From Diprion similis (Eukaryota; Arthropoda; Insecta; Hymenoptera; Diprionidae): DNA of 64,000 nt. Under the pieces are notes generated by a model. The model was not told where the DNA came from. It did not search any database and saw only the letters and a list, made by a program, of their open reading frames with translations. The stretch spans positions 4,960,001 through 5,024,000 of the forward strand of contig NC_060110.1 of NCBI RefSeq assembly GCF_021155765.1. Direction: 5' to 3'. The position numbers were made by a program, and so were the translations under genes. This document shows, one piece after another, positions 23,135-38,200 of this stretch. Every line of letters starts with the position of its first letter. The first letter of the stretch is position 1.

Positions 23135-25263
23135 ATAACAGTTTAGAATAACCACAGAATAAGTGGAGGGCTTGAGTACTTATACATACAGAAAAAAAAA
23201 GAAACAAATTCCTTTTTTTTCCGTCAACAATGCCAGAAGCGTATTCTATACTATAGAAGACTATAATTTTGTCAATATATTCGTTTGGTATTAATTAAAT
23301 GCATGTTATGAAATTGTGTCATTTGGCGTATTTTCACTGATAATAGGCAAAATATAATAAGCAACATTTCACTCGACTGGTAAAGACTAATTACAGAATC
23401 TGCTTGACTTAAGGACGGTGGATTATTCACATTAACAGTGTTGGGTGCTAAGTGTGGCGTAATAGAAATAAGAACAAAAATCAAATATATAAAGATAATA
23501 CACCTCATACAGTGTGCAAATTAAAGATTGCGATAGGCAACGCTTTCGTTGAATTGCAAGTTTCGATTTATGAATGATTATTTACTCACGTAAGTGTAAG
23601 TTTTGAATACTTGATCGCAATAATAATTCGAAGGCTTTTGCCAGAGATTTGGAGTGGACACTCGGTGCCACCATAATTTGTTTTGAAGTAACAATATGTT
23701 CGAAATCATGAATAATTCTTCTTCTTCTAATTTCTGTTTTGTTGAATTCTCCAGCAATAAGAGTAGTTTCGTTGACACCATAGCGTCTACGTAGGCTCAC
23801 TACAGGTATCGAATTAGGCTTCATAAATAAGTTACAAAGTCGACGGATCAATTTTGTATCAAAGATCTAGAGAAATTTGCTTGATCAAGTTGCTTTGGTG
23901 AATACGTATACAATTATAAATACTGGATATTTCAAATTACAAATTCTTAAGCCATCATGTATCAATAATGTTGGCATCCAACATTGCGGATTTAGAATTT
24001 CAAAGACCAGCGGCGAATCATATTTATTTATATTATGTAAAAATGTTCGTACACGTTTCACTATCTAGAGGGTGATCAGTGCACTAAAATATATATATAT
24101 TGCTCTATTTCGTGAAAAATCGTTCTATACAATTCTGCTTTCCGTAAACGACATTCAAAATTCCAAGTGCCGTACGGTACGAGAAATCTTTCTATATACT
24201 GTCATTAGCTATGATACCGTATTTTATATCATATTATATGGCTGAATGATTTTACCAAAGTTTTTCACCTAACGACATTGCACAGTATGGTCGTTGTGTG
24301 ACTTTTGGCAGTGTTTTCGGGACATGAAATTGCTAACGATTTGTTGACGTGAATAATATAAAAATCATAGATTTTATAAGTCTATGATAAATACAAATCA
24401 CATGTGCTGCACTCATGAGTGATGAGATATCTTATCTAGTACTGCGATATTCTTCTGGCAGATCGAGGGTACTACTGTTTGAATATTTTTCAGCTGCACT
24501 AGAAACATGACAGTCAAGAATAATACACAAGTAGCTAAGAATGGTGATCCAGCTATTTCCCTATCAATCCTACAATCCTAATGAAATGGTTTTGAAAAGG
24601 ATAACTTAAGGACCAAAACATAAGCCAGAATCAATTTATTTTTGTCCAGATAAGTTTATTTCTTGCAGAAAAACAGCTTTCTGTTCAACAAGTGGTGCAA
24701 GAGTCAATATATATTATGCACGGAAACTAAATATTTATCAAATTTGACTGCTTTCGAAATTAATCGCTTGAAGCTTACACGTACAATGAACTCATCAATT
24801 TCGAGAGAAATTGGATTTCACGGCTTGTAATACTATGTTATCCGTAAGTTATCCTGTCCAACTGCACTTAGAACTCTGTAGGATTGATAGATCGTTTCAA
24901 ATAATTATATTTAATCTGATTCCCAGTTAATTTATGCAACTAAAAGAATTGTTATCATCATTATGATTGTTGTTATTATTATTATTTCCGCTGCTGCGAA
25001 CCGCTAGGTAAAGTAAGGTAAATGCACAGTCCAATCTGTTGTTTCACTGAGTGTTGTTTTCAATTGGTGTATTTTAAAAATCCATTTTTGGTATCAACCA
25101 GAAATTAGTTGAAGTATCACCGATGACTAAACTTCTCTGACAGGATGGTGACTCTTTGACCACAGCCGGTTTTTTGTACTCGTGATTTGAAGCCCTCAAA
25201 TTATGGTGAACGAGGCAAGTTGGTTGAAATATTTCTCAGTCCACTATGTAAACATATTTCAAA
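23135..25263. other. 3' UTR and downstream DNA of the minus-strand lectin gene
   Basis: No convincing exon was seen. For the minus-strand gene ending at 25,264, two AATAAA signals read on the minus strand (TTTATT at 24,635-24,640 and 24,655-24,660) lie about 600 bp past the stop and could serve as polyadenylation signals. Several short minus-strand open frames around 23,580-23,850 are AT-driven and unrecognised. Confidence 0.45.
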
Positions 25264-28200
25264 TCACTGTACTTCACAAACGAAGAACGTCTCAAAGCTG
25301 CACGGGCTGTCGTTCCACTTAAGTCCCTTTCCATCTCTATTCCAAAGTTCCAGGCAATGCTCTTCCTCTCCGTTCTCGTACCTGTTTGAAAATAAGAATG
25401 AATAAAAAATTGGAATGATAGGCAGAACACAGTTTTGGAATCATACGAAGATTTACGATTCAGAAATTGGGGTAAAATTATTCGCAATTTGTTCTAGCAA
25501 TCTAGTTTTTTTAATTCCTATTATTTTTTTTCTAATTCTAATCTTTTAGAGGTAAATCACAGATGATGCTTTGTGTGACTAGAAAAATTTGTGTGTAAAT
25601 AAGTGTCACAATCAATTAGCAGTTTCCTTTTCAAACATTCATTGGGGAAATCAATCATCAAAAATGATTAACCTAAGGAGTCTAACTAGTCTAGCGTTAC
25701 AGCATTTCTGCTATATGAAAAACTAGTTTCGTTATTTGAATTTCCTTTGACTTGGCAACAATAGTAGATTGAGTACCAAGGAGGCAAAGTCGGCGTTTAT
25801 GAGTTGTAGGCGAGCGGGTGCGCGAGTCAGATACGAAAATTAATAATACGAAGGACGAAAAAAACTTTGCCTCCATGGTGCACGCAATACTTAATGTAAC
25901 AAAAGTGTGACTTACAAGTTGTTTTTTTATTTTTTTCTAATAGCAGAGTACGTATCGTACTGTGTTACATAAATTGTATTTTATGCCATTTTTTGGTTCT
26001 CATAGGATTGCGAAACAGAACTGACTTTTTTATTACCAAATGTTTAAAAAAAGTTTTGTCAAATCACAGCAGTTTTAAAAGCTTCTAGTTGAAACTCGAA
26101 AAAATTTCGTCAACCAAACGTTCAAACAGCTGAAAGTACTAGAAGAAAATTTTCAATGAGAACTTACAGGATTTAATCGCTTATAGAATCATTCTTTATA
26201 AAATTAGTTCTTGAAATTTCGTAGCCGATAAAGCGAGACAAAAAATTGAAAGGAATAGCTGTGGAATGTTTGAAGGGAATAAAGGAAGTTTCAGAAGAAT
26301 ATCTCTTAAATTAAATTAAATCCACAAATAGTGTGTTTAATTATTGGTGGAACTTTTAGAATCATGAGCTGGTAAAAATCTGTGAACGTCAAAACTATTC
26401 ACATACTATTACAAGGCTCGGCTTTAATGTAGTCGAAAAGACTGACTACAGCATCCTTTAATTGAGAAGACAAAATTCTTTAGATGTTTATATCCGACCT
26501 TTCATGAAAAATGGCGTAAACTGCGGTTTGATGATATCATGCGGTGATACATACGTGGGTTTTGTTAATGGGCAAAATAAATGAGACGACTACACTTTGC
26601 GATACACAAAATGTACATTTTTCTTGCTTTCAGTGAATTTTGCATGCCATCAGACAATTTATATGATGATTTTATGGCGATTCTTAAAATAACCAGACAG
26701 TTTTTTTTTTATCCCAGATCAAGTTGACTCTGGTGAGCAGAGTCAGCAGTTTAATACATGAGTCAGATTTTTGTTCAGATATCCGAATCGTGGTGCCAAT
26801 CGTCTGATTATCGGTAAGGTTTCTCGACTTATTAGTTTAAGATCTTCTGTCGTGAGAAGGATTTATCTAGTAAGCTTATAGGAAATTAAACTATGGTATA
26901 CATCACTTGGCTTATCGGTATCTGATCTGAGATTCATAGAATTTTTTTATGACCTACAAGACTGGACATTTCCAAAATTAGCCATTTTCTATAATCTTTC
27001 TCAAAATGAATTTTTTACTATATGTATACTCTAGAAAACGTTCACGAATTCACTACAGATTTGCTACGCAGAATTGGAGCAAAAGTAGAATTTCTCTACA
27101 GCAAAGTAGATAATCACTCATCGATTTCATCTACACCTGATTTCAAGATTACAAAGATTTCAGGGATTTCAAAAGATTTGAAAGAATTTTGGAAAATTTC
27201 AAAAGACTTCAGATGGTTCCAAAGGATTTTAAAAGATTGCAAGAGATTTCAAAAGATTTCGAAAGACTTTAGAAGAATTCATGGGATTTCAAACGATTTT
27301 TTCAAAAGAAAATTTACTATTACTTATCCCTAAGATTCGATAAAATTCTGATTATTAGAATCACCTGCCTTAAGTACGTTTCGTCAGTTCGAGCCGTAAA
27401 AACATTGGCAAAATTAATGTTAATTGACCTGTTTGAACTTTCATTACCCGGCTATATCTGTTCATATGCCCTTTCATGTTGCTAAATACATGACGAGGTC
27501 ATGACATTTTTCAGATTTCTCCTTTTCGTATTCGATCTAAGTAGATACGTTTGAATTATACAATAGAATGAAAATTATTTTCATAAATATTAATTCCGAT
27601 CCCGTTTTATTTCTAGCCAAAACTTTTTCGATTATTGCATTATAAAGTAATTAGTGATAAATGTTAAGATATTCGAAAAATACAGGAATTTTTACCGGAA
27701 ATTATTTGGCTCCCCGATATTCCAGTTTTCGAAAGTAACCGGGCGGCCATTAGCCATCCAGAAAAAGACTCCCTCCTCAGCCTGGTCAGTACCGGAAGTC
27801 CAAAAGTGTTCGTGGCCCAGACCATAGTCCTTTATGTGTTTTTCCAGTCGGTCATTTTCTTCCTGCGACGAAATGCTCGCGAGGTGCATTCCGTGATATC
27901 GACAGTATTGTGACGCCCGGTACCAGTTTGCCTTGAAAGAAACAATGAAGTTATTTAAGCTCGTTGTTGTTCAAATTAAATCAAAAATTTCAATCGAGTC
28001 ATTGCAGTCCAATTTTAGCAGTGCTACGATAAAAAGGACTGTTTATAAGACAGAAAGTTTATAAGTCCAAATTTTGATCTGGCTGCGATTCAGATATTTT
28101 ACAGTGTACACTGAGATATGAAAATCCTTACATTCTGAGGCCTTAGGTCTTAGCATTTAGGAGAAATAAGTTGATCAATTTTCTTACGTTCATATTTTGT

Positions 28201-31200
28201 TTAGCTATACCGTGTGTCCATGAGGAAAGTGCGCACCTTATGCGCGTGCGTAAACTGGTTTGAATTTTATTGGTCAACAGTTACCACGTTATTGAGCAGA
28301 TGACGCAATACTAATTGCGACCGTCGGAAAATTTCCCTAGAAGCCCACAGATAACGGTCGGCTTCTAGGGACATTTTTTGACAGTCGCGATTGGTATTGT
28401 GTCACTTTCCTGATGGACACACGGTATATGTGTATGTGTGTTATGCATATATATTACCTTGAAGAAAATACCCAAGTAGTACCTCTTTTCTCCAAGCTTC
28501 AGAAGAGGCATGGTCCATTTGGATGCTGCCGAGCTTGCGTTGTGTTCGTCAACGCAATTTGGGCAATCATCTGAAAATTAAAAATTTTCAAAATCATAGT
28601 ACTAAGTGTATACATAGTATCGTCGGAAATAACTTGCAAGACTGCGGAACGAGAGGACTTTAGTTCAAATCCTTTCTTGCTCTGCACAAATTTAACGATA
28701 CATCGGGGCGTACCCTATCGGGTATAGCGGGTATTGGTAGTGATTATAAGTATTATCACTATTATTACTATGCAAATAATTAACTTGTATGATCTGAGTA
28801 TACACTTGCACATATTATGTTTTCAAAGCATCTAAGTATAAGAGCTTTTGTGACTTTTGTCTGTTCGTGAAGTGACGTTATGTAGTGTTTTTTCAAATCT
28901 GTTGATGATTTCAGATAAGAAGGAGTAAAAAAATTTTTGCATATTTTTCGTTGTTGAGAAACTCATTCGTTCTTATTCTTATAAGATAACAAAGACTTCA
29001 AGTTGTTAAAACACTGTTATTGAATAAAAAAAAAAAAATTGAAACGAATCGTTTTACTGATTCTTCAATCGTCGAGAGAGCTTGCCATTCATTTTATAAG
29101 TTATAATGACTTTTCATTTTTCAGTAAGAATTTCAAGAATAATAATATCATCAAAGGAATTTGGAGAACTAGGAGAAACTCGACTATACGGATTTTAGTT
29201 GACAAACTGTGGCAAGAATCGAAGTGTAGAAGTATTGGCGGGAGACTTTATCAAAGTTATTCGCCGGCTATGGCTGGAGAAACGAGATTTCAATATCGAG
29301 TTATAAGGCGATAATATGCAAATTGATTTCCGTAGAAGAAATTGGCACACACAGAGGAATCGAACTCACACGCTTTGCGCGTGGTGTAGCGTATATAGAA
29401 CGTACTGTCGGATTAATTCTACTTTTTCGTTTTACAGCTATTCCTTCTGCCGAAAGCTTTGCCCACGTATGTAGATAAAAATTCTCGAATCGTAGCATGT
29501 CTGATACAAATATTATTAGAAACTCATCATTAACAACCTGCTGCCACACCGGTTTGTTCGGTACATGAATTCCCCTTGTTAAAATTCGTGAGAGAAAGTC
29601 TGCAGAGCTACTCCGAGTCGGTATATGATGTTGGCCGAAATAATCTTGAGTAAATAAAAATTCCTCGACTAGACCTTCAAATAAGGTAGTTAAAAAATAT
29701 TGGAATTCAATAAGAATTTCGTAATTTTATATCGTAAGCAACCTCAATTTCGCAGGTGAAGATGCGAAGGATGCGAACAAATTGGCTCTGTAAATCGTAA
29801 TCAACTATGAATTAGTGCTACATAATAATCCATCGATTACGAAACGGCCATGAAAATGAAAGTTAAAATATGATCAAAAAGGCGTGTGAAAATACATTGA
29901 TTACTACCGTAGACTATCAGCTTGATTATATATCGATGCAGATGACAACTAGTTGATATGGCAATTCTAGCCTCAATACATGTCGTTATGCGTATAGATC
30001 CGAAATCATTTTAGCTGACACAAATTTATTCGGGAGGGTATCAGATATTTGGCCCGGAAATCAATCGCAGATTAAGAACGTAAAGGATGTAACGAAATGA
30101 TGGTACAGAATTGTTCCAGAAAACAGATTCCATATGTTGAATGGCACATTGCTAAATGAAAAAAAAGTGAGATTTAAAGAATGTGCAATTCGTCGATTGC
30201 CTGTTATGATGATGTGAATTTTTTATCAGATAGTAGCACCAATGCCCACGAAAATCTCAGAGACAGATTTAAAAAAAAAATGATTAATCTTACAATAAAA
30301 TATATTTTCCGACACAAATGTTTTTTTTTATCGGGAAATCCACCATCTTATGAATTATGAAAAATCTGAAAATATTACGAACTTGTTTTTTAATAATTTG
30401 TAGTCGATTTTGGGGGGGATAACAAATTCGTCCGTGCCCTGAACAAGGACCATCATAATAAACATGTCAGAAATTGTTTTTCAAATATTTACCTTCCAAG
30501 CATTCAACGTTGGTAAAGGATTTATCCAAAAAATATTGTATCCATATTTTAGCTGTTCGCATTTCATGTGGCATTTCGAATCTACACGAATAAAAGAGAA
30601 TTGTCACGGAAATTCCAATCCTGATAATTGCTATTTCTATTACATCTTGTGGTAAATTACGAAGTACCGTATAAAAGTTATTATACTTTCACCAATTATG
30701 TCGATGTGATTTGAATGGCATAGAGCCTAGGCCATTTTGGTTGTAATATTACAATGAACTGATGCAACAGGAACATAAAAAAACTTACTGTCTAACGATA
30801 TCTTGAAGTGAATTACACCTGGTTGAAATTGCTGGTTATACTATAATTTTAGTACTAGAATATTGAAGTATTTTTAGTACAAACATCAGTATCATCAACA
30901 TAACGATAGCATGACTGTATAATAGTTTTTGTAATAGCTTGTACAAAAAAAATTATACAATACCGATGAAACTTCGGCAACATTTCTTTCCGTGCAATAT
31001 TTCACAGACGTTACAAGGTTTGGTTGAAAATTTTTTATTTATAAAATATAATTCACATTACTAATGCCCGATTCTAGAATCATTATTATTTTTTCATATA
31101 ACTTAACCGTGAGGTACAAGCTATACATATCAAAAATAAACCTATCGTTTAATCTAATTCATTTCGTCTTATACAATCGAAAGGAACTTTCTTTTCAATA

Positions 31201-32258
31201 AAATGATTATCCTGGAGACAACTGTTGCGTGACACAATGCTCTCGGATGACATACATGAGTTAACATGGCAGTTAGTAGAGTATTCAAGGTAATGTACCA
31301 ACGAGACATGATTTCTCACATGAAAACGGTCTCAAAGTCCGTGAAAACTATCGAAGCCAAGAGCTACTTCTTCTTTCTTTCATAGTTGGGAGAAATCAGG
31401 TTTTTGAAAGACATTGCGATTTCGCAGATTTATGGAATTATTTTCAACGAGTAAAAATTTCGGATAATTTATAGAAGTATATGGTTACTTGATATGAGTA
31501 ACAGCAGGTGAGGATTCCGAAAATCTATTGTAAATTAGTAGCAAATTTATTCTTTATCAATGTTCAGAAGCTTTTGCCACTGAAAACTTTGAAACGTAAT
31601 TATAGGTATGTTTAAAAAATTATTCAACAACAAATTTTTAGTAATCGAAGAAAAACATTAAACAATTGTCAGAATATCCTGAGTACATTCACAGAAGTCA
31701 CACTGAATCCATATTTATCAGAATTCAAAGTCACATAAATGTTTAAAAAAAATTAAGTAACGTGAGAAATTTATTTAAGAAAAATCAGAAATAAAACCCT
31801 TCTAAAAATGTCAGAATCTCTGATAAAATTTTCATTTGAAAAAAGTTGCTAAGAAAGCCGAAAACAAAAATTTATCGACAAATTTATATACAAAATGTCT
31901 TTTTTCGGAATGAACAAGACAATATCTCTGTAATGTTTTGATATGGAGCTAAGAAAGTAACAGTTAATAAATATAAATAGAATTTAAAAATATCGCCAAG
32001 ATCGCTTGCTGTCCTTTGATGAAATTTCGAATCGTCTCATGAACTGACTAATACTGTTAACCTTACGACAAGTTTTATGAGCTAAAAGAACTTGACCTTG
32101 TCTGCAATTCTGGATATTATACATGAGGGCACACTAGTTGACTTTGATACACGAAAATGTTATGTGTCTTTTTTTCTCGTGGTCGATTTCGTGGTTGAGC
32201 TACCATAACCATTCAACGAAACGTAAGACTCAATGAAACGGCCACAGGCGCCTATTGA

Positions 32259-32289
<31 letters not shown>

Positions 32290-35200
32290 TCTCTTTTTCT
32301 ACTACTAGTACGGGGATTAAATATCTGAGCGTTCATTCTTCTCCTGTGATTCTCAAGGCAGACTTGTCTCCTCGGTCACCCAAGGTCCACTGTGTCTCTC
32401 CAGGACTCGCCTTATTCGAAATTTTTATCGCGATAAGAGCCTCCGTTTCCGCGATAAATATTTTTCCCGATTATAACTGGATGGAAGTTGTCTCTCACTT
32501 CCGCTTGCAATCGCAAGGCCACGATCAACTTTCTCTAAAGAGCAGTTATGACGGCGCTCCCGGCATTATTTCTCTACGATCTTTCGTAAATCTAGACAGC
32601 CGTAGAAACATTTGGGAGCCTGTTTATTTGGAGCGAATTAGCAAGGTCAGAGGACCTCTGTAATCGATGAACTAGGATCAGATGCATGGCTGCTCGTTCA
32701 GATACTTTTCAAAAATTTTTGAACATCTTGCCTTCAATCATTTGAGTTTGTTTGGCGTTTCATTAAATTGTTTAGATTATATTATTCCTGAGGCTTTGAT
32801 AAATGTGAAAAAAATTGTAGGAAATCCTAGGGGCTATTAAAAAGATTTTTAGAATTAGAAACACCAGTTTTGGTTGATTCTCAAAATCTTTGCCTTAGAA
32901 TTTTTCTTTTCTTAGAATTTTCGCCAATTATTTTCACATTTTTGAAAGCGTCCAAAAGAATTTATAATAGTAAACTGAGTCGTAAAGATAATAGGTAGTT
33001 GATAACTTCTGAACTGGAAACCGCTTTCTGCAAAGATCAGAAATTTTTGAAATTTCACTCTGATTTTTTAGGGATTCTCAAAAGTAGCTGATAAAAAAAT
33101 GATATCGAGACACAACAAAATACAATCGAATATATTTTAAGAGTACTATCATTTATACTGAATTTACAACGGACTTGAGAATGGTAAACGTGCGGTGCCA
33201 GGTGCAACCACATGGAATTCAGTTTTTGAAGAGGCAATAGTTCGCTCTGCTCGGTAGATAAGACTCATCGTCAAAAATTGGCAACAGACATGACAGCTCA
33301 CAATACTTATCTTGCGTTGTGATGTGAAAAGGAAGCAATCCGCAATAAATGACAGATCAAACGTAATTGCGGTTCATTTGATAACAACGTCGGTATTATA
33401 AATATAAATATATTTATTATTATATATATTATGGGATTCTGATATGTTTAAAGCGATGATCGTAATGATAATTTCAATATTATTATTAATATTCATGATT
33501 ATTCGAGTGCTACATGAGCACAGATGACTCAGCTTTTATCCATCATATTTTATATCCACCATATTTGACTGCATAATGTTGATTAATTCTTTTTTCACAA
33601 CCTGATGTACTCGTCCTTCCACGGCAAGAAAGCGAGGAAAAGGAATTTTCCACGTAATCATTTCGCATGATGCATTCCGTAGTCAGTCTTTACCGAGCGA
33701 GTAAAATTAGTGGTAATTCAAACATTAGGATACATGTTTCTGCAATTATTATTGCATAAAACACAACATTTCTTAACAGTTTTCGGATCAAAGATACGTA
33801 TATAATAGGCTTTGATGATAGCCAAATAAAGTGAAATTTGACAGGGTTGGTAAGCCGGCTAAAAGCTCCCATATGAGTTTATAAATTATATTTATAATCA
33901 TGAACGGAGTGACGAAGTGAATTTTCTTTCTGACAATAAACAATTCATAATTAATGAAATATGGGACTAATTTCTGTAAAAATGGATAAAAATTTGAAAA
34001 ACAATGGTAAATGGAGCAACTGCCGTGTTTGCAAACGACAATCAATGTTTTACCGATAAGCAGCAATTACATGTAATCGTGGAATAGCGAATAGAAATCA
34101 TATTTCATTGTCCGTTCCGTGAGTAATCTGAAAACCTGCAATCATGGTAATTTGCTCAGGCATAACATCGCCTCATCTGGGTACGTTCTACAAGTATCAC
34201 GTTTCACGTAAGAATAAAGTAGAGACTCGCGACTTTGCGACCACTTTCTCAACCACGTGCAGTGCCTGAGGAACGCATGTTTGGGCACGTGAGCGAGAGA
34301 GGTTATAGTTTATGGCTCGTTCTTCCCGTGCAAATCAAAAGTGGCGAAGTCTAGGAAATTCCAGTGAACCGTTACTGCATATCGTTAAATGTTACCTTCT
34401 TCAAGAGTAAACCACACTAGTTTCATTCTACAATACATGTACACACGAACAAGTAATCGTCGGGGCCTGAATTCTTGGGAATGAGAAAATATTTACACTG
34501 CTGTCTCGTTATCAGGAATGTAGCTTTACATTATCGAAAAAAGCATTGACGATTACGATATTCGTCAGGCGAATTGGAATTTAGGCGCAATATCAAAATG
34601 GCTGCCATTGGAATGGACTTGTAATTTTATTACTGCTCTACGCTGATTTCCAGAGATCGCAGCATCTGTACTACGATCTTATATATCGCGTGTCTTCCTT
34701 AGAATTTTATTGGCCAACAGTTATCGCCTGAATGAGCAGCCGACGTAATACCAATCGCGACTGTCAGAAAATGTCCCTAGGAGCCCACCGTTAGATACGG
34801 TTTCTAGGGACATTTTTTCCAGTCTTATTTCCAGTCAATAAAACTTTGTTATTTAAATACATTCCCTCAATTTTCACTATACGCAGTCTTTGGTTATTGA
34901 TGACTTGAAATACTTTTATATCCTCGATATTTTTGATCACCAGAAGAATTTAATGTGAAAACAGTTTTGTGCGAGGACCTCTTGAATACATTGAAGACGT
35001 GAACAAGATTAATTGGCAGACCGGTTATAGCAGCGAATCGAAAGGAGTGAATTCGTTATCGCTCCCAATGCATATTGTATACATATATAATACTTGCTTA
35101 TCATTTCGTTATATTTCACTTCGATGTAATTAATACTTGATTATTTTTTGAATACGTTTAAATTTCAGGAATCAAAATTGGAAACACCAACGGGGTTTAA

Positions 35201-38200
35201 AAGTAAAAGCAAAAAATTTTTAGCACACTCTATCCTTGTTTAATATCGTTGTTTTTTTAATACATAATTAAGAAACGATCGCTTTTATAATTCATGTAGT
35301 TTTACGTTTAAGAAGAACATTGCAAATATCAGAGGACAGCTACATAACTGAATTTTTAGAGCAAACTTCTTATGTTTGTTGTTGAAATTACCAAAGATAC
35401 TGATCAAATATGGTGCAAATACGACAAAAGATAACTTTTATAATTATAAAAATAAATCTGATTTCACTCCATAAACCAAATTATTGGTCTCATTACTTTT
35501 TTGTTGAATCGACAGAACATTACTTTCGCCTATGTGATCACTGTATTTGACAAATCAAAGAAATTCTTCTTCTGTGTGTATAGCATATGAAAATCTGGGG
35601 TGTAGAATATGACGTAAGAAGTCAACAGTACTTTTAGTCGAGTCAAACAAAGAGGGAAACTCTCGTCCTGTGTTTGCAAATTAGAAAGCTCTTTGAACCC
35701 AAGTTAAAGTTTTCTTTTTAAACGTAGAAAATATTGTGATACAGAACTTCCTTAAAATTTTTACGAAATTTAACATTATTGGTGTTTCAAGAACATGAAG
35801 AAAAAGCAACAGAGAGCTTCAATATGAGATGTGTTATAATGTTCATAGATTTACCAATACCGTGAACCGATGACTTGAGAATAACAAATTGAGTGAAACA
35901 TTACACGTGTAGTATTCATTACTAAAAAACAAAGTATGTATATTGATCTCTTGCGATTGAAGCAATTTACAAATTCATAAATTTAAATCTATCGATTCCA
36001 TAGTTGCGATATTACACCGAATTCTGCGTATGCGTGGATTAATCAATGCGATTCCTTTCTTGTCGGGAAGTTGGATTTGAAATGTATTGCATCATTCTGT
36101 CGATATCTCTACAAATATCCTATGGAACGCCTCCCAAGAATCCCAAAAAATGTCAAATGATATTCTCGGTTGAAGTCAAGAAATAATCCTGCTAATAAAT
36201 TTATGTTCAAACGTATACGTCAAATTTGTATTTGCAGGAGATCCAGGCCATAAAACAATATGTTTATTTACGGTAACCACTTCCGAGATTCGTGGAAACC
36301 GATACGTGTTTCATTTGATTATTATGGGTATGTACTCAAAGCGCAGTGACACCTTATTTGTTCGTAAATAAACTTTCTCGTACGCTGCGCTGGTAGATAA
36401 ATAAGACCTCATTATAGACAGGTGTCTCATATTCTGCGTTGACATCATTTCGGACAATATCGCGTAGTAAAACTAGAAGTAATTTTGGAGACAATGTTGT
36501 CGCAGAAATCCTGTATAGAATCTTCTATTTCTATGGAAGCAATCTATTGTGGGAAAAAGAATCTGCGACAAGTAGTTGTCTGTATTTCGTTCAATGTACA
36601 ACACGCCCCTTTTTCCGAGATCAAAGCCTCTAAGTGAGATGTGTACCAACTTTCGAAAAAAATCCCTATATTGTTAGGGAATTATTTCTCTGTAGCATGC
36701 CATCATGTGAAGTTGTGGTGTGAGTTATTTTAAGTCCCGCCCATTTTTTCCCCACGCAGATTCAACGTCAAAACAATTAATCACCACCGATCTAGGGTAT
36801 TTTGTCGCCGTTGGTACGCATCTTACTTAAGTCCAGTCCAGCGCGAGACTGTCCCAATATTGCCTCTCGCAATAGGGCCGCTTTCCCTCAACAGCGCAGA
36901 ACATATATTACTTTGGAAAACAGTCAAGTTGACGAGTAGTTGAGTGAACTATGTGAATATAGTCAAACAAACTATTTTCAAACTCGAAATTTTTACTTTA
37001 TTTGAATAGTGGAATTCTTGTCATAATTTTTGCAGTTGAGAACAGTGAGATATGCTTCGAGACTTGTACTAATGATTGCTTAGCTGTATTAAGGGATTTG
37101 AATCATGATTTTGAGTACACAAATTATTTTGAAATCCTAATAATTGCAAGAACGGTCACCTACTTCGGAATGAGAGTGATAAAAATTCAAAAACGTTGAT
37201 TTATAAACTCTTGAAACGTTAAGAAATTGGGTTCAAGAGCAGTTCTTTGCGCCTGATTAGGATATCTTGAAAAAAAACTGTGCAGCAAAAATTGACCAGA
37301 CTGGTTTCTAATTATAGGCGCAAAACACTGCACTCAATATCATTCCTTGCGCGAAGAAATGTTGCATCACTTTCACTGATAATCAAATTTTGCTGACTTC
37401 ACCCAACCTCATCCGTATTGAATTAGAATTTCCGAATAGTACAAAAGTTTTCTAGCAGATCAAGAAATTTCTTATTGTTTAGTTCAAACTGTTTTTCCCA
37501 ACGACATATATCTATATTAATAACCATATGTTTACATTTTTTAGTCACATGTTTTTCCTTGATCACTATACACTTTAACTTTGTTCATGTTTATTTCGAC
37601 AAATGCAGTAACGTTATTGCATTCGCATGTCACGTATCATTACTATAGTTATAATGCGTTACGTAAATTAATAACTGAATAAAATTTAATTTTTTTTAGT
37701 TAGCTACTAGAAAATTTCCGTTACGATAATCTCCAATTTTTCAATGAAACTCATCATCATTCGCGATTGTGATAATTTTGCGCAAATGCGTCGCCGCTAT
37801 GCCATGCCGTGAAAATCTGATGCATTATTTTCATGTTTTAGTCGTACATTTACAATTTTTTCGTGATAAGAACAGTAATCTGATCTATCAGCGTCAAAGA
37901 AAGTCTTACGCATTTTCAAAACTGAAAATCTATCCATTCTATCCTTCTTCCATTAGAAATTAGACGTTGGTCAGAATGAAATTAGTTTATTTCCACACAA
38001 GAAAATTGATCTAATAGAGATTTATTACTTATTTACATTGAAATTTTGCAAATCCAAGAAGTAAGGAATTTTCTAATTCACTTGGATATCCCTATTTCAT
38101 TCATGCAGATAAACGCAGGTCTTAACTGGAGCATATCTAATAATAATTGTCACAGACTATCTACATATCCGCGGTATAAATACTGCAATTCACGAGTTAT

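Noticed and set aside
23582..23851. Minus-strand 89-codon frame rich in Arg and Lys as a gene
   Set aside because: No recognisable family, no splice partners with matching phase, and overlapping frames of similar length on the same strand. More likely chance in AT-rich DNA.
29301..29549. Complete tRNA gene on the minus strand
   Set aside because: Only the B-box-like part is present. No acceptor stem or A box could be paired into a cloverleaf.
30464..30655. Plus-strand frame with FSCSHFMWHFES and ENCHGNSNPDNCYF as a further exon of the membrane-protein gene
   Set aside because: The cysteine-containing stretch looked coding at first, but no acceptor and donor pair with usable phase was found and the frame runs into a stop.
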